Shown: in pieces, positions 7,726-15,069 of the stretch | Position numbering within the stretch: the stretch's first letter is position 1 | How the letters are laid out: the number at the start of each line of letters is the position of its first letter | DNA from: an uncultured Pedobacter sp. | GTDB lineage: Bacteria; Bacteroidota; Bacteroidia; Sphingobacteriales; Sphingobacteriaceae | Assembly: GCA_946478755.1 (NCBI GenBank) | Contig: CAMLDJ010000113.1 | Span: 1 to 16,017, forward strand | Direction: 5' to 3' | Length of the DNA: 16,017 nucleotides | The notes under the pieces: model-generated | Told to the model about the DNA's origin: nothing | Seen by the model: the letters and a program-made list of their open reading frames with translations, nothing else | Databases searched by the model: none | Program-made: the position numbers and the translations under genes

Positions 7726-7743
7726 GTCTTTAAAACTACAATT

Positions 7744-7971
7744 ATGGAAAACCAAAATGAGGAATTGGACCCGAAGCAGCAGAAAAAGCAGCCGGAACAA
7801 GACCGACAGGGTCAGGATAATAACCACGCTGGTGATTACAGTAATGATGCAGGAGTCATTCCAGACGAAGAACTTAGAGGCAGCGATGCGGATAGAGATT
7901 CAGGGTCAGACAATAAACCAGCAGACAAGGATATGGACATAGATGAGAATGCAGGTGGAACAGCAATCTAG
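7744..7971 (+). CDS. Small acidic, probably disordered protein
   Basis: This 75-residue, very hydrophilic protein is rich in Asp, Glu, Gln, Asn and Lys. It has no hydrophobic core, signal peptide or cysteine; the N-terminal third is Gln/Lys-rich and the rest Asp-rich (for example RGSDADRDSGSDNKPADKD). I recognise no family. The reading frame is supported by its coherent composition and by its position as the first gene of the operon. Its 3' end overlaps the ATG of the following glycosyltransferase gene by 29 nt, consistent with coupled translation. A similar acidic protein occurs at the left edge of the window. Possible roles include a stress-related hydrophilin-like protein, but nothing in the sequence fixes this. 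Confidence 0.6.
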   Translation: MENQNEELDPKQQKKQPEQDRQGQDNNHAGDYSNDAGVIPDEELRGSDADRDSGSDNKPADKDMDIDENAGGTAI

Positions 7972-8932
7972 ACTTCGGATCTTTACCTGGCATATTCATG
8001 GAAGTTATCTTTTCTATTTGTCGCAGGGAAATTATGATATTTTCATTCCTGTGAACGAAGGGAGAACTGAGGGATATTACGGAAAAGGTAACACTTTCCC
8101 TTTTGGCAATAATGTGTATGAGGTTGAAGCCGGTATGGTCAGACAATTGGAATTCGATTTAATTCTGTTTCAGACAGATGAGAATTACTTCCACGACCAA
8201 TACGATATTTTATCAGAAGAACAACGACAGTTGCCCAGGGTTTACCTGGAGCATGATCCGCCCTGGGAACACCCCACCAATGCCAAGCATCCCGTTACTG
8301 AACCGGATGTGACCTTAGTGCATGTTACTCATTTTAACAGGCTGATGTGGGACAATAATGGACTAAAGACCGTGGTCATTGAACACGGAGTTACGGTCCC
8401 GGAAGTTAAAGCCGGTCAAAAAATAGAAAAAGGTATTGTTGTCATCAATAACCTGCCTTCCAGGGGTCGCTTGCTGGGACTGGATATTTTTAACGAAGTG
8501 CGAAAACGGGTGCCTTTAGACCTGGTAGGCATGGGTGCTGAGTCATATGGTATAGGGGAAGTGCTTCATCCTGATCTTCCGGCCTTTACTGCTCAATACC
8601 GTTTTTTCTTTAATCCAATCCGTTACACCAGCCTTGGATTGGCCGTTTGTGAGGCGATGATGCTTGGGATACCAATTATCGGGCTTGCGACTACAGAAAT
8701 GGTGGTTACTGTTCAGAACGGTTATTCTGGCTTTATTCATACCGACATCGATTACCTGATTGGGAAAATGAACGATCTTCTGGCTCATCCGGAGAAAGCC
8801 GAAGAAATGGGGGGAAATGCTAAAAAGGTAGCCATGGAACGTTTCGATATTAACCGTTTCACGGGACAATGGGAGCAGTTGTTTCGACAGGTTGTCGAAG
8901 CTAAGATGTATGGTGCTATGATCGCTTCATAA
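7943..8932 (+). CDS. GT4-like glycosyltransferase with altered EX7E motif
   Basis: This is a 329-residue soluble GT-B fold protein. The C-terminal half shows the GT4 nucleotide-sugar region: RYTSLGLAVCEAMMLGIPIIG, then the NGYSGFIHTDIDYLIGKMNDLL and HPEKAEEMGGNAKKVAMERF stretches usual at the end of GT4 enzymes. In the EX7E motif the second Glu is present (E237) but the first position is Thr (T229). The N-terminal half (HIHGSYLFYLSQGNYDIFIP) lacks the usual glycine-rich loop. It probably transfers a sugar in glycan assembly, but reduced or changed activity is possible. The ATG at 7943 overlaps the previous gene by 29 nt; an in-frame ATG at 7949 is an alternative. The following gene starts 21 nt downstream. 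Confidence 0.85.
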   Translation: MRMQVEQQSRLRIFTWHIHGSYLFYLSQGNYDIFIPVNEGRTEGYYGKGNTFPFGNNVYEVEAGMVRQLEFDLILFQTDENYFHDQYDILSEEQRQLPRVYLEHDPPWEHPTNAKHPVTEPDVTLVHVTHFNRLMWDNNGLKTVVIEHGVTVPEVKAGQKIEKGIVVINNLPSRGRLLGLDIFNEVRKRVPLDLVGMGAESYGIGEVLHPDLPAFTAQYRFFFNPIRYTSLGLAVCEAMMLGIPIIGLATTEMVVTVQNGYSGFIHTDIDYLIGKMNDLLAHPEKAEEMGGNAKKVAMERFDINRFTGQWEQLFRQVVEAKMYGAMIAS

Positions 8933-8953
8933 CAAATAAAAACAAATATACTG

Positions 8954-10870
8954 ATGAAAAACAGAATAGCTATAATCAGCGAGCACGCTTCTCCAATTGC
9001 CGAACTTGGTGGGGCTGACGGGGGGGGGCAAAATGTATATGTGGCTGAAATTGCCACTCAACTCGCACAAAAAGGATATACCGTTGATATTTATACCAGA
9101 TGGGAAAATTATAACCTGCCCCGGATGGTAAACTATAGGCCCGGTGTACGTGTGATCCATATGGAGGCAGGGCCTATAGAGGTTATTGCTAAAGAAGAAT
9201 TACTTCCCTACATGGATGACTTTGCGAACGAAATGAGAAGGTTTATCTATGAAGAACAGGTTACCTATAATTTGATCCATGCCAACTTTTTTATGTCTGG
9301 TTTAGTGGCCCTGCGGTTAAAGGAGGTGCTGAACATTCCTTTTGTGATCACCTTCCATGCGCTTGGGCATGTAAGGCGAATCCATCAAAAGGACCAGGAC
9401 AGGTTCCCGGTCGAACGACTCTATATAGAACAAACTTTAGTGAAAGCGGCGGATAAAATCATAGCAGAGTGCCCTCAGGATAGGGAAGATCTGATCAGTT
9501 ACTACAGTGCAGATCCGGAAAAAGTCTGTATTATCCCCTGTGGATTTAACCCGGATGAGTTTTTTCCGATTGATAAACAGTTGTCTAGAGAGGCACTTGG
9601 GCTGGATCCTGAGGCAAAGATCATTTTACAGTTGGGGCGTATGGTGCCCCGAAAAGGTATAGATAATGTGATCCGTGCGCTTGCTTTATTGAAACAGCGG
9701 GAAAATGTTAAGCTGGTCATCGTTGGTGGAGAATCAACAGTTCCTGATCTGGCATACAGCCCGGAACTAAAAAGATTAAAGGCACTCAGCATTGACCTAA
9801 ATGTGGAAGACCGGGTGATTTTTACAGGCAGAAAAGACCGGGAGCAGTTAAAAGTATATTATGATGCCGCCGATGTATTTGTTACAACGCCTTGGTATGA
9901 GCCCTTTGGGATTACCCCATTAGAAGCCATGGCTTGTGCAACACCTGTTATCGGTGCCGATGTTGGTGGGATAAAGTACAGTGTAATAGACGGAAGAACG
10001 GGTTTCCTGGTGCCGCCAAAATCTCCCGGATTGCTGGCCGATAAAATTGCTTTATTGTTGGATAACGAGAACCTGATGAATAACATGGGCTCCTGGGCGT
10101 TGAAACATGTTCATGCTTTATTTACCTGGGAAAAAGTAACAGAACAGCTGCACGAACTATACCAGATTGTGCTTTGTGCCGGAGAGGAGCAGCACCTTAA
10201 CGATGTCGGGCTGATTGAAGATGCCTTTGAGGATGCGGCCATGACACTGAAAAAAGCATCCTTATCTTTAAGTGAACAAATTGCAAATGCCGGGCAATGT
10301 TTGAGCGCAGCATTAAAAAAAGGCAATAAAATCCTGGTATGTGGCAATGGGGGAAGTGCAGCGGAAAGCCAACATTTTGCAGCGGAGCTGGTGGGGAGGT
10401 TCGAGCTCCCTTTCCGGAGAGGGCTGCCGGTTATTTCTCTTACCGCAGATACTTCTGTGCTTACTGCCTGGTCTAATGATTTTGGATTTGATGAGGTGTT
10501 TGCCAGGCAGGTACAGGCTTATGGGCAACCTGGAGATATCTTATTGTGTATGAGTACCAGTGGTTCATCTGCTAATCTTATTAAAGCGATGAAGGTGGCC
10601 GGTGAAATGAGTATGATCTGTATCAATATGCTGGGAAAAAGCGGGGGAGAGGCTGTTAAGTATGGCCTCATCAATTTAATTGTTCCTTCAAACAATACAC
10701 AGAGAATCCAGGAAATCCATTTGCATATGGTACACTTATTATGCACCATAGTGGAAAATCATGTGTTTGCCGGCCAAAACTCCGTTAAGATTCCATTAGG
10801 GAAGATCAGCCAGTTTAAGTCCGCGCCTTTAAAGATTAACGCCAAGTCAGGGCAAAATTATGACAGCTAA
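8954..10870 (+). CDS. GT4 glycosyltransferase fused to GmhA-like sedoheptulose-7-P isomerase
   Basis: This 638-residue protein has two domains. Residues ~1-405 form a GT4 enzyme of the sucrose-phosphate-synthase-like type: GGADGGGQNVYV near the N-terminus, FHALGH, the donor-site R229 and K234 (GRMVPRKG), and a full EX7E motif (E316 to E324, YEPFGITPLEAM). Residues ~430-620 form a SIS domain matching GmhA: CGNGGSAAESQHFAAELVGR (463-482; H474, E478), NDFGFDEVFARQV, STSGSSANLIKA and RIQEIHLHMVH (584-594; Q586, H594). The GmhA metal and catalytic positions are thus kept. GmhA converts sedoheptulose 7-phosphate to D-glycero-D-manno-heptose 7-phosphate, the first step of heptose synthesis. The stop overlaps the gmhB start by 11 nt. 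No frameshift or internal stop separates the domains. Confidence 0.93.
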   Translation: MKNRIAIISEHASPIAELGGADGGGQNVYVAEIATQLAQKGYTVDIYTRWENYNLPRMVNYRPGVRVIHMEAGPIEVIAKEELLPYMDDFANEMRRFIYEEQVTYNLIHANFFMSGLVALRLKEVLNIPFVITFHALGHVRRIHQKDQDRFPVERLYIEQTLVKAADKIIAECPQDREDLISYYSADPEKVCIIPCGFNPDEFFPIDKQLSREALGLDPEAKIILQLGRMVPRKGIDNVIRALALLKQRENVKLVIVGGESTVPDLAYSPELKRLKALSIDLNVEDRVIFTGRKDREQLKVYYDAADVFVTTPWYEPFGITPLEAMACATPVIGADVGGIKYSVIDGRTGFLVPPKSPGLLADKIALLLDNENLMNNMGSWALKHVHALFTWEKVTEQLHELYQIVLCAGEEQHLNDVGLIEDAFEDAAMTLKKASLSLSEQIANAGQCLSAALKKGNKILVCGNGGSAAESQHFAAELVGRFELPFRRGLPVISLTADTSVLTAWSNDFGFDEVFARQVQAYGQPGDILLCMSTSGSSANLIKAMKVAGEMSMICINMLGKSGGEAVKYGLINLIVPSNNTQRIQEIHLHMVHLLCTIVENHVFAGQNSVKIPLGKISQFKSAPLKINAKSGQNYDS

Positions 10871-11423
10871 AAAACAAGCTATTTTTTTGGACAAGGACGG
10901 GACGCTGATTCCGGATATCCCGTACAATGTAAATCCGGAATTAATTACGCTTTCAAGTGGGTCAGTAGCCGGTTTAAGACGTTTTATGGAAGCCGGTTAT
11001 CTGCTCGTGCTGGTATCCAATCAACCCGGGGTGGCCCACAGTTATTTTCATGAGCACGCATTGATTTTTGTAGAAACAAAGATCATTACACTGTTAAAGG
11101 CCCAGGATGTTCTTTTAAGTGCTTTTTATTATTGCCCGCATCATCCTGAAGGAATTGTGAAGGAATATAAGATCCGGTGTGATTGCAGAAAACCAAAATC
11201 CGGACTATTGGTTAAAGCGGCGGAGGAACATGATATAGACTTGTCGCGGTCATGGATGATTGGTGATATTTTGGATGACATTGAGGCAGGTAACAAGGCG
11301 GGGTGCAAAACAGTTCTGATCAATAACGGTAATGAAAGTGAATGGCATATGAATGATGGCCGTATACCAGATTGTATGGTATCAGATATAAACGAGGCAG
11401 CTGACTATATTTTGAAAACATGA
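10860..11423 (+). CDS. gmhB: D-glycero-beta-D-manno-heptose 1,7-bisphosphate 7-phosphatase
   Basis: This 187-residue HAD-IIIA phosphatase shows the nucleophile and acid/base motif DKDGT at residues 11-15 (D11, D13), SNQPGV, the motif III KP in CRKPKSG, and GDILDDIEAG with the metal-binding Asp residues. A zinc site typical of GmhB is present as C92-x-H94 and C107-x-C109. GmhB removes the 7-phosphate from heptose 1,7-bisphosphate, giving heptose 1-phosphate for HldE. The ATG overlaps the stop of the GT4-GmhA fusion gene (11 nt), so translation is likely coupled. A 99-nt gap with two dyads separates it from hldE. The family also contains histidinol-phosphatases, but the zinc site and the neighbours favour GmhB. 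Confidence 0.92.
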   Translation: MTAKKQAIFLDKDGTLIPDIPYNVNPELITLSSGSVAGLRRFMEAGYLLVLVSNQPGVAHSYFHEHALIFVETKIITLLKAQDVLLSAFYYCPHHPEGIVKEYKIRCDCRKPKSGLLVKAAEEHDIDLSRSWMIGDILDDIEAGNKAGCKTVLINNGNESEWHMNDGRIPDCMVSDINEAADYILKT

Positions 11424-11430
11424 ACCCGAC

Positions 11431-11479
11431 ATGATTAAAATAATCATTAAGCACACAGGGTTATGATTAGTTTAATCAT
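11431..11479. promoter_or_regulatory. Two tandem 17-bp dyads, probable operator upstream of hldE
   Basis: Two perfect inverted repeats have identical arms: ATGATTA-AAA-TAATCAT (11431-11447) and ATGATTA-GTT-TAATCAT (11463-11479). Their centres are 32 bp apart, close to three turns of the helix, so two bound dimers would lie on the same face of the DNA. They sit in the only sizeable gap within the operon, just after the gmhB stop and 43 nt before the hldE start. The arms are A/T-rich with no T-run after them, so they are poor terminators. The half-site spacing does not fit CRP or FNR sites; the regulator is unknown. Confidence 0.6.
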
Positions 11480-11522
11480 CAAAGGCTCCATCTGACAAAT
11501 AAAAAATATAAAAAATAAACAG

Positions 11523-13013
11523 ATGAAAACGGATTATTTATCGATTTTAAAGAAATTCAGGAAATATAAAATACTGGTAATTGGGGATTTTATAATGGAC
11601 GTTTACCTCCAGGGTAATTGTACAAGGCTTGCTCCTGAAGCCTCCGTGCCTGTGGTTGACATTGTAGCAAAAAAAAATTATCTGGGTGGGGCAGCAAATG
11701 CCGCCGCCAACCTCAGTGCAATGGGCTGCAAGGTTTTATTTTGTACGGTTACCGGAAGAGATCCCGATTCGGAGCGTGCAATGCAGTTATTAGAGGACGC
11801 AGGTATTTCTTCCACACATATTGTTCGTGCCGAAGAGCGTCAAACCATTGTTAAGACGAGGGTAGCCGCGCCTTCGCACACTTTGGTGCGTTACGACGAG
11901 GGTACAGATACGCCTGTTTGTGCTGAAACGGAGGCTCAACTGATCTGCAACTTAAACAAGGCTTACCAGGAATGTGATGCGGTCCTGGTGGCTGATTATG
12001 ATAAAGGCACGGTATCTCAATCAGTTATTGCAGAGTTAATGAGACTGAAATCTGAACAGGAAAAGTTTATCGCAGTAGATTCAAAAAGGGCTGAAGTTTT
12101 TGCGTGTTTAAGGCCATCTTTAGTCAAACCAAATTATGACGAGGCGATCAGACTGCTTGCGCTTCCTTATAGTAAGGAGTCAAGAGCGGAGCAATTGAAG
12201 GCATTTGGAAAGTTGCTTAAAGAGCGAACAAATGCTGCTGTTATTGCGCTGACAATGGACAAAGATGGAGCTTTGTTTTTTGAACAGGGCGAATTTACGC
12301 ACCGTTGTTACGCACAACAGGTAAGTGATCCCAATGTGAGCGGAGCAGGCGATACCTTTATCAGCGCGTGTATGCTTGCACTGCTTTCTGATTGTGGAAT
12401 TTCGGTTGTCGCAGAGATTGCTACTGTTGCGGCGGGAATGGCGATTGCAAAACCGGACACCTCAATATGTTACGATTATGAACTGGCCGATCTGTTTACA
12501 GCGGAAGAAAAAAGCATCGGTATGATGAGTATGCTCAGACGAAAATGTAAAATATACAAGGCGGAAGGAAAACGGCTGGTTTTTACTAACGGCTGTTTCG
12601 ACATATTGCATAGCGGACACGTTAATTATTTGCGAAGGGCAAAGGAAATGGGCGATGTATTGATTGTTGGGTTAAACAATGATGACAGCATTAAGCGGTT
12701 AAAAGGGGCAGACCGACCGGTTAATACGTTGGAAAACAGGATTGAAGTCCTGTCTGCATTGGGTTGTGTTGATCATGTGGTTCCTTTCGGCAGTCTGAAG
12801 GATGACACACCAGTGAGCCTGATCAAACTGATTCGTCCTGATGTGTTTGTCAAGGGGGGCGATTATAAAGGCAAATACCTTCCGGAAGAAAAGCTGCTGA
12901 ACAAAATGGGTTGCAGTATAGAATTTCTACCGTTTATATTCAACCAGTCGACCACCAAAATCATCAACCGGATAGAAAACAGAACAATTTTAAAAATAGC
13001 GATTGCAAATTGA
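11523..13013 (+). CDS. hldE: Bifunctional heptose-7-P kinase / heptose-1-P adenylyltransferase
   Basis: The protein has 496 residues, slightly longer than usual for HldE (RfaE). The N-terminal PfkB-family kinase domain (to ~325) has GDFIMDVYLQG, the sugar-binding GGAANAAANL at ~55-64, and the anion-hole and catalytic base motif GAGDT with D277. The C-terminal nucleotidyltransferase domain (from ~350) has FTNGCFDILHSGH with H363-x-x-H366 and a later VKGGDY and STTKIINRI segment. It phosphorylates heptose 7-phosphate at O-1 and later adenylates heptose 1-phosphate to ADP-D-glycero-beta-D-manno-heptose. The leader is A/T-rich without a Shine-Dalgarno sequence, and the dyads at 11431-11479 lie upstream. 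Its TGA overlaps the next ATG in TGATG (shared A at 13013), so the GT9 gene is translationally coupled. Confidence 0.95.
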   Translation: MKTDYLSILKKFRKYKILVIGDFIMDVYLQGNCTRLAPEASVPVVDIVAKKNYLGGAANAAANLSAMGCKVLFCTVTGRDPDSERAMQLLEDAGISSTHIVRAEERQTIVKTRVAAPSHTLVRYDEGTDTPVCAETEAQLICNLNKAYQECDAVLVADYDKGTVSQSVIAELMRLKSEQEKFIAVDSKRAEVFACLRPSLVKPNYDEAIRLLALPYSKESRAEQLKAFGKLLKERTNAAVIALTMDKDGALFFEQGEFTHRCYAQQVSDPNVSGAGDTFISACMLALLSDCGISVVAEIATVAAGMAIAKPDTSICYDYELADLFTAEEKSIGMMSMLRRKCKIYKAEGKRLVFTNGCFDILHSGHVNYLRRAKEMGDVLIVGLNNDDSIKRLKGADRPVNTLENRIEVLSALGCVDHVVPFGSLKDDTPVSLIKLIRPDVFVKGGDYKGKYLPEEKLLNKMGCSIEFLPFIFNQSTTKIINRIENRTILKIAIAN

Positions 13014-14107
13014 TGAACAGCTGGGCGGATTGCAAAAATGTACTTTGTATAAGGGCGGATAATATGGGAGATGTTCTGATGTCTTCTCCTGCCATTCGTG
13101 CCTTGCACACTGCAATTGGATGTAAAATCACTTTGCTCACTTCGGAAAAAGGCGGCGCAGCGGCTAAATTAATTTCGGCAATTGATGAAGTCATAGAATT
13201 TGATCTGCCATGGGTAAAATCAGGTCATGCCGGAAACAGTTCTGAACAGATTCATGACCTGCTGGAAGATCTAAAGTCCAGATGTTTTGACGGTTGCGTC
13301 ATTTTCACGGTGTATAGTCAGAATCCCATGCCCGCAATCATGCTGGCTTATCTGGCCGGAATCCCTTTACGCCTTGCCTACTGTAGGGAAAACCCATATG
13401 ATCTGCTTACAGACTGGTTCCCGGATCCTGAACCGCTAACGATAATTAAACACCAGGTGCAAAGAGACCTGGATCTGCTGCAAGCAATAAAAATTATGTG
13501 CACAGACCGACGGATACGGCTTGACCTAACTAAGAAAGCCAGGCTTAGCGCTATGGAGAAGTTAAGAACTATTGCTGATTTGACACATCCTTTTATCATT
13601 TTGCATCCTGGCGTTTCCGAACCTAAAAGAGAATATCCTTTGGAGTTATGGGGCCGGTTGGCCAGGAAACTGATTGAACAGACTGGTTTGACGCTCCTGC
13701 TTACAGGCGCTGCAGGGGAAGGGGAAATCTGTGAATTCATTCGTAAACAGGCTGGTACTTTTGCTGTGAATGGATGCGGTCAATTCAATGTAGAAGAATT
13801 TGCTGCTGTAATAGAACAAGCTGCAGTAGTGGTGTCAGTTAACACTGGAACAGTTCATCTGGCCACTGCGATGCAACGGCCTGTAGTGGTACTATATGCA
13901 CAATCCAACCCACAGCATACTCCATGGCTGGTCCCGAATTGTGTGTTGCCATTTAGTGTTGCACCAGCTCTTAAGAGCAGGAATAAGATCATCGCTTATG
14001 TTGACCAACAGTATTACCAGGAAGTGATACCCCCACCAACGGTTGAAAGCGTATTACTGGCGGTACGGTCCTTTCTGCTGTTAAAGCCTGAAGAACAGCG
14101 AAGCTAA
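13013..14107 (+). CDS. GT9 (heptosyltransferase family) glycosyltransferase
   Basis: The protein has 364 residues, and the start is fixed by the TGATG overlap with hldE. The frame continues upstream to an ATG at 12911, but those 34 residues lie inside the HldE nucleotidyltransferase frame and are not family-like. The N-terminus reads VLCIRADNMGDVLMSSPAIRAL, where D20 matches the conserved Asp of WaaC-type heptosyltransferases. A HPGVSEPKREYPLELW stretch and VNTGTVHLATAMQRPVVVLY (N277, H282) mark the ADP-heptose-binding C-terminal domain. With a complete ADP-heptose pathway directly upstream, transfer of heptose to a lipid core or other surface glycan is likely. It is the last gene of the + operon and overlaps the opposing GT9 gene by 27 bp. 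Confidence 0.92.
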   Translation: MNSWADCKNVLCIRADNMGDVLMSSPAIRALHTAIGCKITLLTSEKGGAAAKLISAIDEVIEFDLPWVKSGHAGNSSEQIHDLLEDLKSRCFDGCVIFTVYSQNPMPAIMLAYLAGIPLRLAYCRENPYDLLTDWFPDPEPLTIIKHQVQRDLDLLQAIKIMCTDRRIRLDLTKKARLSAMEKLRTIADLTHPFIILHPGVSEPKREYPLELWGRLARKLIEQTGLTLLLTGAAGEGEICEFIRKQAGTFAVNGCGQFNVEEFAAVIEQAAVVVSVNTGTVHLATAMQRPVVVLYAQSNPQHTPWLVPNCVLPFSVAPALKSRNKIIAYVDQQYYQEVIPPPTVESVLLAVRSFLLLKPEEQRS

Positions 14108-15064
14108 TTCTTTAAATACCAGTTGATAGTCCGGCGTTGCTGTCCAGTCGATGGTACGGTGCAATTCTTTATTTAAGGGTGCCCATCGTTCGGGTTCGCC
14201 ATCCATACTGATGATCACACTCTGTTTTTCAAGAGCCGCCGCAATATGTGATACACCTGTGCAGTTTGCAATCAATGCATAAGATCCATCAATCAGCGCG
14301 CCCATCGCGCCTATTGAAGTTTTTCCGGCGGCGACAATTGGTTTTTTCTCCATCCAGGAGGATACCTGGTTTACAAGGTCTGCTTCTGGTTTGGTTCCCG
14401 TAAGTACGACCTGGTAACCTCTGTCCATGCAGTAGTCGGCCATTGCTGCAAAATATAGTGGAGGCCATTGCCGCCAGCCGCCCCTGGATCCTGGATGAAC
14501 ACATATATATTTGCCGCGCTCGATATTCAGGGCCAGCGCATCCAGTTCCTCTTTATCGAGTTCATTTATGGGGAATTCAAGTGCTGTTCCGTCTGATGGA
14601 ATCCCTAAATACTGCATTAAGGCCAGATGGCGTGTAATTTCGTGACCATAATTGGGATAAACAGTAAAAAGTTCAGTCTGTTCGTTTGCGTGCTGGCAAA
14701 AACCAGCTGTATACTTTGCGTTTAACGATCGGACCAATGGATTTACGATGGAGCCGTTGCCCTGCATTTGCAGGATAAGATCAAAGGAATGCTGCTGTAT
14801 TTCCTGCACAAAATCATCGAATGATTGCTGATCAAAGCCTTGTTCAGGTAATCCAGGGTATCCTGGGAAGAAGATGAAATCATCAAAGTAATGTGGAAAC
14901 CGCTTAATGATGTCTGCCGTGTGAGCCAAACCAATATAAGCGATCTTTGCGGTGGGATAGGCCTGCCGTAATGCCCTGATGGCTGGAATTGAACATAGGA
15001 TATCCCCGAGTTGAAGGGCCCGGAATATGGCTATTTTCTTTATGGAAGCCGTTGATAATTTCAT
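14081..15064 (-). CDS. Second GT9 (heptosyltransferase family) glycosyltransferase
   Basis: The protein has 327 residues. The N-terminal motif IFRALQLGDILCSIPAIRAL carries the conserved Asp (D21), and the C-terminal domain has HPGSRGGWRQWPPLYF and NCTGVSHIAAALEK (N267, H273). It is clearly GT9 but divergent from the neighbouring GT9, so this is not a recent duplication. It probably transfers heptose or a related sugar. It lies 5 nt downstream of the GT2 gene on the minus strand, so the two are co-transcribed. Its last 27 bases overlap the 3' end of the opposing GT9 gene. No terminator hairpin is visible for either strand around the overlap. Confidence 0.9.
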   Translation of the reverse strand: MKLSTASIKKIAIFRALQLGDILCSIPAIRALRQAYPTAKIAYIGLAHTADIIKRFPHYFDDFIFFPGYPGLPEQGFDQQSFDDFVQEIQQHSFDLILQMQGNGSIVNPLVRSLNAKYTAGFCQHANEQTELFTVYPNYGHEITRHLALMQYLGIPSDGTALEFPINELDKEELDALALNIERGKYICVHPGSRGGWRQWPPLYFAAMADYCMDRGYQVVLTGTKPEADLVNQVSSWMEKKPIVAAGKTSIGAMGALIDGSYALIANCTGVSHIAAALEKQSVIISMDGEPERWAPLNKELHRTIDWTATPDYQLVFKELASLFFRL

Positions 15065-15069
15065 TAATT

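Larger units (their letters stand above)
7304..7743. other. Divergent intergenic region before the glycan operon
   Basis: This 440-nt gap lies between the DUF72 gene and the + strand glycan operon and should hold promoters for both. On the + strand the best match to the Bacteroidetes promoter is GTTG (7470-7473), 19 nt, TGCTTTTG (7493-7500). Its spacing is right but each box deviates by one base, so I call it only weakly. An inverted repeat at 7491-7511 overlaps the second box. The proximal part holds possible leader structures (7655-7725). No protein-sized ORF was recognised. Confidence 0.4.

Noticed and set aside
9502..10749. Several minus-strand frames within the GT4-GmhA fusion gene
   Set aside because: They are antisense to a strongly supported gene with all domain motifs intact.
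11431..11479. FNR or CRP sites, or transcription terminators, as an explanation of the dyads
   Set aside because: FNR (TTGAT-N4-ATCAA) and CRP (TGTGA-N6-TCACA) have different half-sites or spacing, and no T-run follows the weak A/T-rich stems.
12911..13012. Upstream ATG for the first GT9 gene
   Set aside because: The 34 extra residues come from the antiphase of the HldE C-terminal domain; the TGATG overlap at 13013 gives a family-typical N-terminus.
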